From assembly GCF_000512585.2 (NCBI RefSeq), contig NC_089243.1, positions 930,001 to 994,000 on the forward strand: 64,000 nt of DNA, read 5' to 3'. Below the pieces are notes generated by a model. The model was not told where the DNA came from. It searched no databases and saw only the letters and a list, made by a program, of their open reading frames with translations. This document shows positions 44,645 to 55,716 of the stretch, piece by piece; positions within the stretch are counted from its first letter, which is position 1, and each line of letters opens with the position of its first letter. A program made the position numbers and the translations under genes. The stretch is from Kwoniella bestiolae CBS 10118 (Eukaryota; Basidiomycota; Tremellomycetes; Tremellales; Cryptococcaceae).

Positions 44645-47111
44645 CTACATCGCATGCACTGATGCGCTCGCGGGTTGGCTATCCCAGTAAGGCCGAACTT
44701 CGGCCAGATTATTGAATGCCACATGTCTGCCACCTTTCAGAGAACTTGGTTTGTTGGTGTTGGGACCTCTGCCATCTGGGTTTACCCCTCCAAAACTGGT
44801 GCCAGTTTGCATCTGGGATGGTATCCCATAACTATTCGTATGTTGCTGTTGTTCTTGAGCTCTCTGCCAATTCCCTTGATCAGCTCTCATCCTATCTTGC
44901 ATACTGGGAGTGGTGGGGTTACTGAACGTAGAGTTGGTAACGGGGTTGCTGAATGTGGAGTTGGTACCGGGGTTCGAAGCGGTGGCAGTACCAGCAGGAA
45001 TAGGAGTTCCAGTAGTTGAAGGGTCGACCGAGGCTTGAGCCGATGCCGAGGCTGGAGCTGAGGCTTTCGATAGGAGCCACGACCGGAGCTCGTCGATGGT
45101 GATTTTCCCAGATGCGAGGCTGACGTATGTCTCCCTGTCGTCGTCCGAGAGATTGCTCATCTGCCTGGAGAAGGAGAACAGATTCCCGTACGCCCAGCTC
45201 TTCTGGTCGTTGTCTGCCGATTTGTTGCGCGATATGGCCACCTCGGTAGCGAGGGCGGTTCCGACCTGAGATGAGACGATCGAAGTTTGTTCTGGGTCCA
45301 ATCCGGCTGCGTTGACATCAGCATCAGGATTCATTCAGCCAACTGTATCCCCGTCCCGTCCCATTGGTATGTAACGGTACTCACCTGCCTCACACAGATC
45401 ATCACCGTAGCTCTGAGCGGTATCGATGAGATCCATCATCCTCTCCATCTGCCTATCGGAGAACACGGTCCCAACCCCCCAGTAATCTCTTACCCCGCTC
45501 TCGGGCGGACCAACCATATTGACCGCCCAGTCCGATAACTTGGATCCGTCCCATGCGAGACTCGTCGCCGATCCGAGCCCGTTACTGGTGAGCGGTCTTG
45601 GAGCATCGCTGAACGCAATGTTGGTGTCTGAGAACATACTCTCCGAGACGTAGTTGTCCATCCAGCTGACCAGGGCGAACTCCCGAGCTGCCGATCCATC
45701 GTGGTCCCGATCCAAGAATTGCACGGCGAGGTTCCGCGCCTGATGTCTGTTCAGCATTCTCCCGCCTGCCCTGTTGCCCCAGGGATCTCTATAATCTGCT
45801 GGTAACATCGCGCGATCTGCAACGAGACGAGGTGAATAAGTCAAGTCACAATCAATCAATCAAATCGATGAACGGTGAAACCACTCACATCTGTTCTGAA
45901 CCCAGTTGGTAGTATCTTCCAGAATCTGTCTGGGCCGGTCAAACCCGCTCGCTGTATAGTTGCCTTTCTCAAATAGAATCTCAGAGTATCTCTGACCGTT
46001 CTTGCCGAGCGGCTGGCCCTTTGAGCTCCCAACGCCTGACAGGTCTGCTGGGGGTACTCCGAATACCCAACTTTCGGGATTGTGATCACTCACTATCTCC
46101 TTGAAGCTAAATCCAAGGCATCAGTCAGGTCGGCACGCGAATAGACAGACAGGTTCATTGTGATTTGACAGAGGGACTTGGCTCACCTCGGAAGATGGTA
46201 CAATTCGGGCTCGGTACCCTGAGTCTGGGTAGGATCAGTGGTATTGGCAAGATTCGTACCTGATGGCCCTGTAGCACTTTGAGCCGCTCCTGTTGTGCCG
46301 GTAGCGCCGGGAGGTGGAACACCAGAGTAGATATCCCAATGCTTCTTGCCATCTATAAGTCGCCAAAAAAAAAACTCAAGCATCAATACACTTTGTGGAG
46401 ATGCAATGCAGGTGCAGAAACCTTTCTTTGGTTCACTCACTTTCTGAGATGGTCAGCACAGACGTATAAGCGACCTTACCGTTCTCATCGGCGATGGAAT
46501 TTGTATACGTCTTGTTGGGCGGTAATATGGTGGCATCGTATTCAAATTTGTACCCTTTCTTGTCCCCATCAGTGTAAGCCGCCGTCCGAATTGCAGATTG
46601 TATAGAGGCATCTCGAGAAGGCATAGTCATGGGTTGAGTCTGAGTGGGGAAAGACGACTGTTGTTGTTGTTGCGTGGGTGTAGGTGTATATGCCTGAGGA
46701 GGGGGAGGAGGTTGGTAGGCGAATGATCCGTTGCTCGTGCTCCCACTACCGGCGCTGGCAGAAGACCAAGGGCCACTTTGATTGCTTGAGGGTGCGGTGC
46801 CAGGTGCGAGCGAGGGGTTCGACCACCACCCTGGTGGGGGTGTATTGGCTACAGTATTCCAGAATCGAAGTTCGTCAGATCAGCTCGTGCGTGATTGCGA
46901 CTTGGTAGAAGAAGCAACGGGATATACTGTACCACTCACGTCTCAGTCGATCGGCAGCATTCTGAGCGAGACCACTCGCCCAGTTTCTCGCGCTGTTACC
47001 CCACCCGCTCAGTGTATCTCGGATGGAAGAACCGCTCTGGGGTGATGATGGTGGTGGACGACCCCACGACGGGCCATGTCCCATAGAATTCATCGGGACA
47101 AAGTAAGACAT
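44645..47111 (-). CDS. Uncharacterised 685-aa protein with an EF-hand-loop-like motif
   Basis: Six exons (46940-47111, 46441-46848, 46187-46352, 45889-46106, 45385-45816, 44645-45306; minus strand) give 685 aa. I do not recognise the family. The N-terminus is Pro/Ser/Gly-rich (MSYFVPMNSMGHGPSWGRPP) with PPPPPP and QQQQQ runs. A folded-looking centre (about 190-520) contains ESWVFGVPPADLSG, PADYRDPWGNRAGGRMLNRH and FLDRDHDGSAAREF (357-362 is D-x-D-x-D-G, a Ca2+-loop-like start but without Glu at position 12). The C-terminal 150 residues are Ala/Ser/Thr/Asn-rich with a repeated TNSTFSNP unit. No signal peptide or TM segment was seen. It may be lineage-specific. Confidence 0.72.
44912..44976. 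repeat. Short degenerate tandem repeat in coding sequence
   Basis: Two to three copies of a unit of about 27-30 bp with the shape GGGTT(A/G)CTGAA(C/T)GT(A/G)GAGTTGGTA encode the repeated NPxTNSTFS residues of the 685-aa protein. Confidence 0.6.
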
Positions 47112-47676
47112 CTTCCTAATGAGCTACCTCTCGCTTGTAGTCTTGCACAATGAGCTGCGATCGAAGGTGGGATTGTTATGTATAGTGGCGGGGAGAATAT
47201 AAGGTCGAGTCGTTTGATGTTATTTTGGAGGATGGTAGAAGTTCGAGTGTTGCGAGTGGTAGTTAATGTTTGTTGTGATTAATGATTATTTGATAATTGG
47301 GTTTAAAAGACCAAAAGGGTTTCCTAATTCCATATGAAAAATCATTTATACCTGTCAAGCTCACGTTCCACAAAGACAAGTGGTGTTACTCATGAAGGTT
47401 TTGTAGGAGTCGAACATCAAAGGGTGTACTTGCAGGACCATGAAAGGACAGTCTCGTCAATACGAGTGACAGGAAAGAAGGAGCTGCGTCACATCCTTTG
47501 CTTTCGGTATGTATCAGTTCTACCCTTTGTGTCGTCAGTGTTGATTGAGTTTGTGAGTAGCACCGACGATCTGACAAGATGGAAAACTGTTTGGAAAGGA
47601 GGCTCATACCTACGCCATCATTTTCGGATAAGCATCGTCATCTATAGTCCATCTACTTGCTTTATATCCAGTCTAC
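47112..47676. other. Tandem spacer: promoter of the 685-aa gene, 3' end of the ICL-like gene
   Basis: About 565 bp between two minus-strand genes. No reading frame with coding features. Confidence 0.4.
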
Positions 47677-49375
47677 CTATAACCCCTCACCAATAGCATC
47701 AGCAGCATCATCTGCCAGTTTTCCCATGATTTTCCACCACCACTCCGGGCTAGTGCCATCGGCATGACGCGCGGCAGGTCTCGACACCTTCGACAAGTAT
47801 CCGTATAGCCCATCTTCCTTAATTGCCTTCATAGCTCTTTGAGATCCGTGGCCGACGGCTGTCAGACCAGCTATGGGGAGGAATTGCCATACGTAGCCTA
47901 TTGAAGCGAGGTAGGAAGGTATCTTCTTGACTTCCTCGTCTGCCGAGCCTATCATCCGACCACACAAATTCAGCGTGTGATAATTGGTAAAGCGGAAAGG
48001 CAACTCACCATCCTCGGGGAAACCACCCGTGATGTTATATGCCATCCATTTACCAGGGTGTACCTCCTGAACGCCTGTTGCGAACCGTTGTGCTTCGTCT
48101 GCCTTGTACTTGTGGGCACAAGCCCAGACCGCATCCGAGATATTCGCGGCGGCATTTGCCCTGCTCAAAGCAGCTTCGATCCCACCTTTGAAAGCGTACC
48201 ATCCTTCTGACGTCCTTGGATTCTCGTAGTTCCAGTAGAATGCTGGAACCAGTCGGTGAGCTACTGACAAGGCTTCGGCGACGTTCATCTTCTGAGTTTG
48301 AGAGATGAATTGATCGTATAGGTCTGGATGAGATTTTTGGAACGCTTCGTCCAGAGTCGATAATTTCGCTTCCCTCTTCCATTCTTCCCGTGCAGAGTTT
48401 CCCTCGGTATGGATGAAATGGCGGGGTAAAGGGACAGTCGCACCCAGAATGAACGGTCTATCCCTGTGATCAATCGTCGAAGTGATGTGCGTGGCCGTCT
48501 CGGCGTCCGTTCGAGCGATAGATACCACCTCGGATCTACCCACCAGTCAGCTCCCTCTCACCGGGTTGTACAAGGGAGTCTCTACTTACCCCATAATGTC
48601 CAGCTGCAGCTTGGCAGCTACCAATCTCCTGAGATACTCGTTGGTAGGTACCAGTACACTCGACAACCCATCTTTCCCATCATGTCGCTTCACCCCTGAG
48701 ACGAGATCATCCAGGTGGAATCCCGATACTCCACTCTGCACGAAGAGTTTCACCAACTTCATGATGGCTGTGTGCTGGCCGTGACCCGAATCTGCATCTG
48801 CAATGATAGGTAGGAGGGGAATATCCTCTTTCCCGCTCTGATTCACCCGGGCCGTACGTGAATGGAGGAGCTGAGAGCGGTAGATGGTGGATACTTTTTT
48901 GGGCACGGTATCGTATGTGTAGTCTGCCTGGCTCCAAAGGTCAGACAATGTTCTCACAAAGTGTGGGCTGAGATGATACAGTAGCTTACAAGATCAGGTC
49001 CAGGATCGTCCGTAGCTGTGTCTGTATTCGCTGACATCCCACCGGAAACATACAGTGTCTCTTGATTTACCTCCATCAGCTGCGTAGGTCCCGAAGTTGA
49101 TGATTCACGGACTTACCAAACCCCGCTTCTGCCATGACCTGCGCTGTGACGGGATCAATCACACTGGTCGTGAGATTCACTGATCTATCCTTCTGTACTC
49201 TCTCGAAGATCCCTCTGAGCTTCAAAGCCATGGCGTTCGAATGGTGATTCTCCGGAAAGACATCTCGAAGGGAGGCGACGGTATCGGCCGAGTAGGGTCG
49301 TTTGATACCTTGTTGAGAGGGGGACGACCACCATTCTTCGATGGACGAGGGGTTGAGCCAGTCTTCGGTTGACAT
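47677..49375 (-). CDS. Isocitrate-lyase-superfamily protein lacking catalytic residues
   Basis: Five exons (49117-49375, 48990-49060, 48590-48927, 48009-48535, 47677-47948; minus strand) give 488 aa. Homology to isocitrate lyase runs through the whole length: EEWWSSPSQQGIKRPYSADT, LYVSGGMSANTD, ADADSGHGQ (153-161, Mg site), VLVPTNEYLRRLVAAKLQLD, ARTDAETATHITSTIDHRD, PGKWMAYNI and ASIGYVWQFLPIAGL. Where ICL has KKCGHMAGK this protein reads VKRHDGKDG (189-197): the catalytic Cys and the preceding Lys-Lys are gone. Where ICL has NLSPSFNW it reads NITGGFPE. Metal-binding parts are kept. It is therefore probably not a working isocitrate lyase; another lyase or a regulatory role is possible. It is smaller than fungal Icl1 (about 540 aa). 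Confidence 0.9.
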
Positions 49376-51172
49376 GTTGTATTTGTGCTTGGTACGCTTT
49401 ATACTTATTTGGACGGATAACAAGGTTCATGATGATGAAGTTGAACAAGTTCATTCATGGACGGGTGAGTCCTCGTAGTTGTGGTGCGGGTATGTGAGTT
49501 AAGCGCGGCTATTCCCGACATTCCTTTCCTCGTTAGGTTTGTCAGGTTTAAGCTTATTCGTTTGCGTCATCGGAAAATCCAGCTACAGTGGTCAAATCCA
49601 CAGGCTCTGCTTCCCGGTGCTGCTCGCAACGATTGTATGTTTAGCCAAGAGCTAAGCTAGTGACATACTTTAAACTTCACTCGTCTGTATTTGATATGAG
49701 TAGAGCTAGACAGACCAGTCGGAGATATCCACCTGAGCTGAGCAGGTTGTTCGCCTCCGTGCCGAGGCGTCCTTGAGAGACAAGACAAGACAAGCCCACG
49801 GACCTGATTGGCGTGGTGAGATAGCATCGAACGAGTGGCGTGATAAGGAGTGAGATATACACTTGAAGGCAAAGACAAGAGTCCGCAACTCTCTTATCAT
49901 CAGAAAGAGCTCTTCACTCATCACGTTGTAGACTGTTCCTGTCCTGGTCAAGCCATCGTTACACGTGAGAAAGAAATACTGTAATTGAGAAGTGCTACAG
50001 TAATTTGCTTACGAGGAATCGTGTGTCCTTTATTAACAGTACAGTCCAAAAATAGCAGAAACGTTTTGTGTTGGAAATGCGTACTTCACGCTCACCGACG
50101 AATGATGTTGCATGGGAAAGCTTTTACCTCCGTTATACATTCGCCAGACGATCCGATCCGATGTGCTCATACCTCCTGATCATCGTTGGTGGATGCTTTT
50201 CGGCAAATGACTGAGCGGCATTTGCTAGGTCTACATGCATATTTCATAGAGTATGATGACGAGCAACGCTCCGTGAATGCTGGCGGTAAGGCAAAGCAAA
50301 GCGGGTATTGTGCATAGACTGCGCGAAGTCTAAATACGGGTTCTCATTATGTAAAGTTAACCGATCTTGTCCCGAGACAACCCAAAAAAAACAGTTTGAA
50401 CGTACAGAATTCTCTAAACAGCCAGTAGTCAATCGTCAGTGGCTTTTCCCGCTCAGGATTTTTGGGCAAGGTGATTGACTGTCTGAAAAAAACCGATCCT
50501 GGTTCTCACGTGTGAGCGCCACCCGTAAGGCGTGGGCGTCGGTTAACGTGGAAGAGAACAAAAAAACGAAATCTTATCAACGTAAAGTTTCCCTCTATAC
50601 GTGTCTCGGCAGATCATCGACTTTGTCGTTTCTCTTCCTTGGGCGGGGCAGGGTACAACATAAATCACCGTATCCCCTTGCTGAGCCACCTCACATACCT
50701 TAGGGAATGATAAGTCACCTCGCATTCGCCGCAGTCTTCAACGGAGCGCAGGACGGTCTGATTAGTAAATTCATCGTGAGGGAGAAGTACTTAGCTTAGC
50801 TCTCCCTCTGGGACGGTACCCGCAATTCCCATTCGAGACGGGAGATCCAAAAAACAGGTAAGATGGTAAAAGCAGTCACCCAAGATCAACTTTTTCTGCG
50901 GGTATACGACTTCTTTTACTGACGACCCTGGGACGATAATATGTAAAGGAAAAAAGGTTAACGTTTGGCAGTGGTGGAATCCTTCAGGTACAGGAGAGAG
51001 TGGGTATCGATAGTTTATTTTAGTTGCAGTAACGAAGATGATGAGGTGGTGAAGTCGTTTTGAGAGGAGGAGGATGTGGACAGAGTGACATACATATATA
51101 CATAACATCTTTCAAAATGTCGTTGTGGTTCTCACCCACCACCAATCATTCATTCCAATTGACATCGGGACG

Positions 51173-51197
51173 ACATTCACATTCACATTCACATTCA
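51173..51197. repeat. (ACATTC)4 microsatellite
   Basis: Four perfect copies of ACATTC in a row, non-coding, inside the gene-poor region. Confidence 0.9.
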
Positions 51198-52829
51198 AAA
51201 GATAATCGGGTCTGAATACCGTCAACAATCAACATCTATTTAAAAGTCAATACGACTACAGTACCTAAACGTGACAGGAGAGAGATCTATAAGGTACACC
51301 AGGGCGTACTCACACTAGTACATTTGAGTCAGTCACCATTTCAATCTCGACTGAGGTCCAACATACCAAGAAACAAGACTCAAGATTCAACCGAAGACAG
51401 AGAACGAGATCAATTCATACCGTACTTTACGTTTCAATAGGACGTAAGAACAACAGGTCGACGCACATCCTGTTATCTCATACTCATAGGCTGGTTTGTC
51501 TGTCGATCAGACATCTGTGAAGCACCCTCTCAGACGTCGAATTCCTCTGTGTTTTGTTTGTTGTGGGTCGTTGGGCGATTCAATAGATATATATAAGGAG
51601 GGAACGGAGCCAAACGCTATTGAATTGAAATTCATCGCTCCTCCTTGTTCCTGCGGTACGTTCAAAGTACAATCAAAATCGAATGGGCAGAGTCCTCTAC
51701 CGAAGAGTGAACCGTGATACTCATTGGTGAATCGCACTTTGAATAGGTGAGTGCCTTTCTCTGTCTCGCACACTCATATCTAAAGAGTCAAGGATGCGTA
51801 ATCATGTTTATGCCTGTGGCTTTCTCCATGGGGCATGGCGCCAGCATGTCGGAGCCTGAATCATAGATGCTGATATTTCGCGTGTTGTAGGGACATATAT
51901 AAATTCAGACCACCTTGTTGTTCTTTATTTATCCCCCACCGTCGTCCAACGAACATTCGCTCAAAGTCATCAGACAGTCCCGCATCGCTTGGTATCCAGT
52001 AGTTGATCGGGGCTGGACCTTTCCACGCTGTTAGTATTTGAAAGAAGAACGACAAGTTAGGATAAGATAACGATCAAACGAAAACACATCCTGAAATTAT
52101 GGTAAGTGATGTTTGACCAACTATCCGGTTTCCTCTATTCCAACCTTTCACTCTTCTCTTTTCCTGTGTTTCTTTCTTTTCTTTTCATCATGGTTCAACA
52201 TCTGAGATCTACCATCAAACTCGATCACGCTATACTGCACCATCAAGGACCCCTTATCGCCGGACCGGAACCGAATATGCTATACTTTAGAACAGGATGC
52301 TCCATACGCAGATGCACATGCCCGACCCTCCCTTACCGCCGGTATCAGTCATCAGTTAGCAATTATGTGGACGGCATGAAACGCAAAACCGTATATTGTG
52401 AAGACACGGTGGTCAAAGCGTTGTTGAACGGATGAAACCCTTATTCCCTTATCTCCGCCATCACCGTCGCCATCACTGCCCACTCAACCGATTAATAAAC
52501 ATGTTGCTATCCCTTTGATCGATTGGATCGCAGCACTGTATAATCAACATCCTGAATTTGATCGGTGACACTACACTACTACCACGGTCTCGGTCTATCG
52601 TCAAACCTGTCCATCAATCAACTCGGGCTGGTGCTGCATCTCTCCCTCTCCCACCATGACGACACAAGACCGTAACGCTTTGACCACGGTCTCATCACGA
52701 TAAGGGTTTAATTGTAGATGTCAGCGGTTTCATCTGGATTCACACAATCACTCAATCAACCAAGATGGATGTATACACCGTTTCGAGTCCGATCATCAAT
52801 GAATCATCAGTCATCGAATATGGCCCATT

Positions 52830-53209
52830 GTTACACCCTCCTTTACTTTTATATCGCACATCAATCCCCCTAGTCCCATTTTCATGTATACTTTCTCACA
52901 CTACTCACATATCATCATTCTCTTTCTTTCCTTACTTGTCCCATTTACACCCCACTCACCTTTGTTCTTTCTTTTATCATCCATTATCCACTTTCAACAA
53001 TCCCTTCCGAATACGTTTTCTTTCTTCTCTCCTCGGACCCTTTTATCCATCCACCAGTACTTTTTCTCGCAGAGATTCCTGTCAGCTGACATTCACCTCT
53101 TGCTTCTTTACTCTTATCGCAAAAACAGTCCAAAACCGTCACCTTTCGACAAGCTCAGCCTACCTATATACTCCCTCATACACCACCACTCTCACCACCT
53201 TTAGCCAAG
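52830..53209 (+). promoter_or_regulatory. Pyrimidine-rich leader of the glutaredoxin-like gene
   Basis: About 380 bp dominated by C and T with almost no G, ending directly at the ATG (53210). Such tracts mark transcribed leaders and core promoters in tremellomycetes and other fungi. A 150-codon frame across it (52765-53217) owes its openness to this composition and overlaps the real start codon. Confidence 0.5.
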
Positions 53210-54757
53210 ATGTCTGATCCATCTCAATCCACCTACGGTCACGGTCAGCGATACTCTTATCATCGACTTTCATCCAGTGATCCCACTTCCGCCAGCTCGA
53301 TCAACAGCTCACCAATGGGTCTACCACCACTCTTGCCCTCCGACCTTTCCTCCCACGACGACTCCTCACCTGCCAGCTCGACCTCTTCCACCACCTCGGA
53401 AATCATGACTCCGGACGTGATGGACATGTCAGAGAAGGATCAAGCCAAACTCTTGACCACACCCAAGATGTCGTCCGATCATTCGGTCTTATCGTCGATG
53501 TCTCAACAACCCACACCCAAGTTGATCATCCCTTTCCAAGGTTCCACTTCGACCTCGACCTCGACTTCTGCCGGTTCCAGATTCCCACTACTACCACCGC
53601 ATAACCCCCTCCGATCTAAAATGTATAGTATACCGGAATATACTTCACCCAACCCTATCGCATCTCCAGCTCATACGCCCAAGGGTCACCCTCTCGAGAA
53701 GAATAAGAGCAACAGTGGTTACTTCGCTTATGATGCCAAGGTAAGTCGATCTTTTAATCATGAAGACATGATCGCTGATCATTCTCATAGACTAAAACCC
53801 ACCCAATCACCAATCCATACGGTACAGGAAATCCATCATACTCTACCACCTTATCTTACCTACTTAGGATACCTCGTCGACTACGACCTGTCCTCTTGAT
53901 CGGCGTCTGCGTGTTCACTTTCGGGCTGGTCTTGCTTAACCGAGCCATGTCCCACGCGAACCATATGGATCATCTTATCAAACAACAACGGGACCTGGCC
54001 TTTTCGAGGAGATACGTCGATCAGCATGATACATCAGGTCAATACCCCTTGATGGCGAATGAGATTGATGATGCGAGATCGGCCGAAGCGGCCATGCAGA
54101 GTACCGTGGTGGTGGGGAAGAGCCTGGAGTTCGAGAGTGTTCAAGAGGAATTTGCAGCTTTGATCAGCGTGAGTTGGGCCTTTCACTTATTCTCATTCGG
54201 AAACCCTCTGACATGAGAACATGATTCAGTTCGTCACATCCACCACGGCCAACGCCTTACCATCTCTCGATCCCAGTAAACCCATCGGCCCTCACACTGT
54301 CCTGGATTTCGATCCTACCCACCCCAACGCCCGAGAAGATCTACTGCTGCTCCAAAACGAGATCAACGCGATGTACCCCTTGGTGTTGATCGGCAAAATG
54401 AGAGACCCATATCACCGGGAGATCAAGAGGATCTTGTCTGAATATCGAATCTCACCTGCGCCATTGATCATCGACGTGGATCAACGAAGGGATCATCAGA
54501 TCTTCATCCCCCTCCTCTCGAGATTATTGAGCACGAGCGAAGAAGACTTGCCCCAGTTAGTACTGAAGGGGAATAGTCTGGGATCGTACCATGATATCTT
54601 GAGTCTGAGGGATAGAGGCGAGTTGAAAGAGATATTCGAAAACTCGGGGTCTATCCAAATTAGGGAGAACCAAAAGAAGAAGAGAAAGGGATTGAAGGAG
54701 AAGGAGAGGATCGAGAATGAACGGATCTTGAAACCTGCTCCTATCGTTCCTTATTAG
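53210..54757 (+). CDS. Membrane-anchored glutaredoxin-fold protein without active-site cysteine
   Basis: Three exons (53210-53740, 53791-54168, 54230-54757) give 478 aa. Residues 1-175 are Ser/Thr/Pro-rich and disordered. A single transmembrane segment (211-226, VLLIGVCVFTFGLVLL) follows a basic RIPRRLR, so the topology should be N-in, C-lumenal, as in yeast Grx6/Grx7. A Grx-like domain covers about 327-445: LLLLQNEINAMYPLVLIGKM, YRISPAPLIIDVDQR, LPQLVLKGNSLGSYHDILSL and RGELKEIFENSG. At the active site, where Grx has CPYC/CPYS, it reads D-P-Y-H (362-365). The cis-Pro (LPQ) and part of the glutathione-binding region are kept. The domain cannot do thiol chemistry at that position. The tail is Lys/Glu-rich. 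Confidence 0.85.
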
Positions 54758-55716
54758 TCCTTCGACTTCTTTATTTTTGGTGCTTCATCCTTCGTTGTAT
54801 ATGTCCCACTCGCTATAGATTTCCTTCGCTCACTTGGCTCTCTTTTTTGGACACTTAGTATGGTACATTACAACCAATCTAATCAAATATGACATATAAC
54901 GATAACATCAACGTCCTTTCCAATCCGCCGAGTATATGTATATTTCATATCTTGGAATTATCTATATACCTAGATCACAAAATTGCTTCACAGCGAGTAA
55001 TGAAAGCTAGATATCTATGCATTATACGATTATACAACGATACAATTCAGCGAAACCAACGATCATGATGATTCGGTACTAGGTTTTCTTCTCTGGGTAG
55101 GGTGACTTAACTGAAAATTCATCAACACTTCTCTTTTACTTTTCGCCCGTCCTCAACCCTCTGACGAGCCAGCATCTAATCTGAAATCGTACACACCGAA
55201 ACAACAAAAAACTACAGCACTCGGGATTCCCAAATGGTCCCCCACATTGGTACTAATCGAGCGACAGCCAGATTCACTTCGCGGAACTAACGGGACGCGG
55301 TGTTTTCCAGCTTCTATGGCCGTAGATGGGAGTACTCTTGAGGTATCACCATATATCTACAACAGCAATAGACACTCAGTACTGGTCAATCTCGACGGCG
55401 GAACGGCTCAAGCTTGTATTGTACAAGTTCAGGTAGATTGTGGAATTTGACATGACATTCATTTCGTTAGGTTGACTTAGTGAGCGATGGTATAAAGTAT
55501 ATGTATGGAGGGTACGTGTGTATTTGGATTTTAGATATATCGAGATGACAAGCACAAACAAAAACGAATTATATTGTCCAGCAACACAGATCAAGATGAT
55601 CTAGAACCAAATAGATGAACAAAGCAAAATATACAAGATCAAGAACAAACACTTTTAAAAGATGATGATTAGATCGTCCTTCACATCCCGGCTACTAAAA
55701 CTACTACGAGACCATC
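54758..55716. other. Convergent 3' spacer (about 960 bp)
   Basis: The region between converging stops is AT-rich. A 67-codon plus frame (55247-55450) has no features. Long 3' UTRs are the simplest reading. Confidence 0.4.

Larger units (their letters stand above)
49376..53209. other. 3.8-kb gene-poor region
   Basis: This stretch lies between the ICL-like start (minus) and the glutaredoxin-like start (plus). I find no spliced or unspliced frame with recognisable motifs. It contains a hexanucleotide repeat (51173-51197), an ATG directly followed by GTAAGT (52099-52107) that looks like an untranslated exon border, and 450 bp of strongly pyrimidine-rich sequence (52830-53200) that must be the leader of the next gene. 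Its size is several times that of the other spacers. Long leaders with 5' UTR introns, or a non-coding RNA, are the likeliest contents. Confidence 0.4.

Noticed and set aside
9675..49375. A possible lysine or organic-acid catabolic cluster (CoA-transferase, Aro8-like, ICL-like)
   Set aside because: The genes are spread over 40 kb with unrelated genes between them and no shared regulation is visible.
51173..51197. The ACATTC repeat as a CRISPR-like or telomeric array
   Set aside because: There are only four copies of a hexamer with no spacers, and it does not match fungal telomere repeats.
52765..53217. A 150-codon frame overlapping the Grx-like start
   Set aside because: Its openness comes from C/T-rich leader sequence; it overlaps the true ATG and has low-complexity Phe/Ser/Leu composition.
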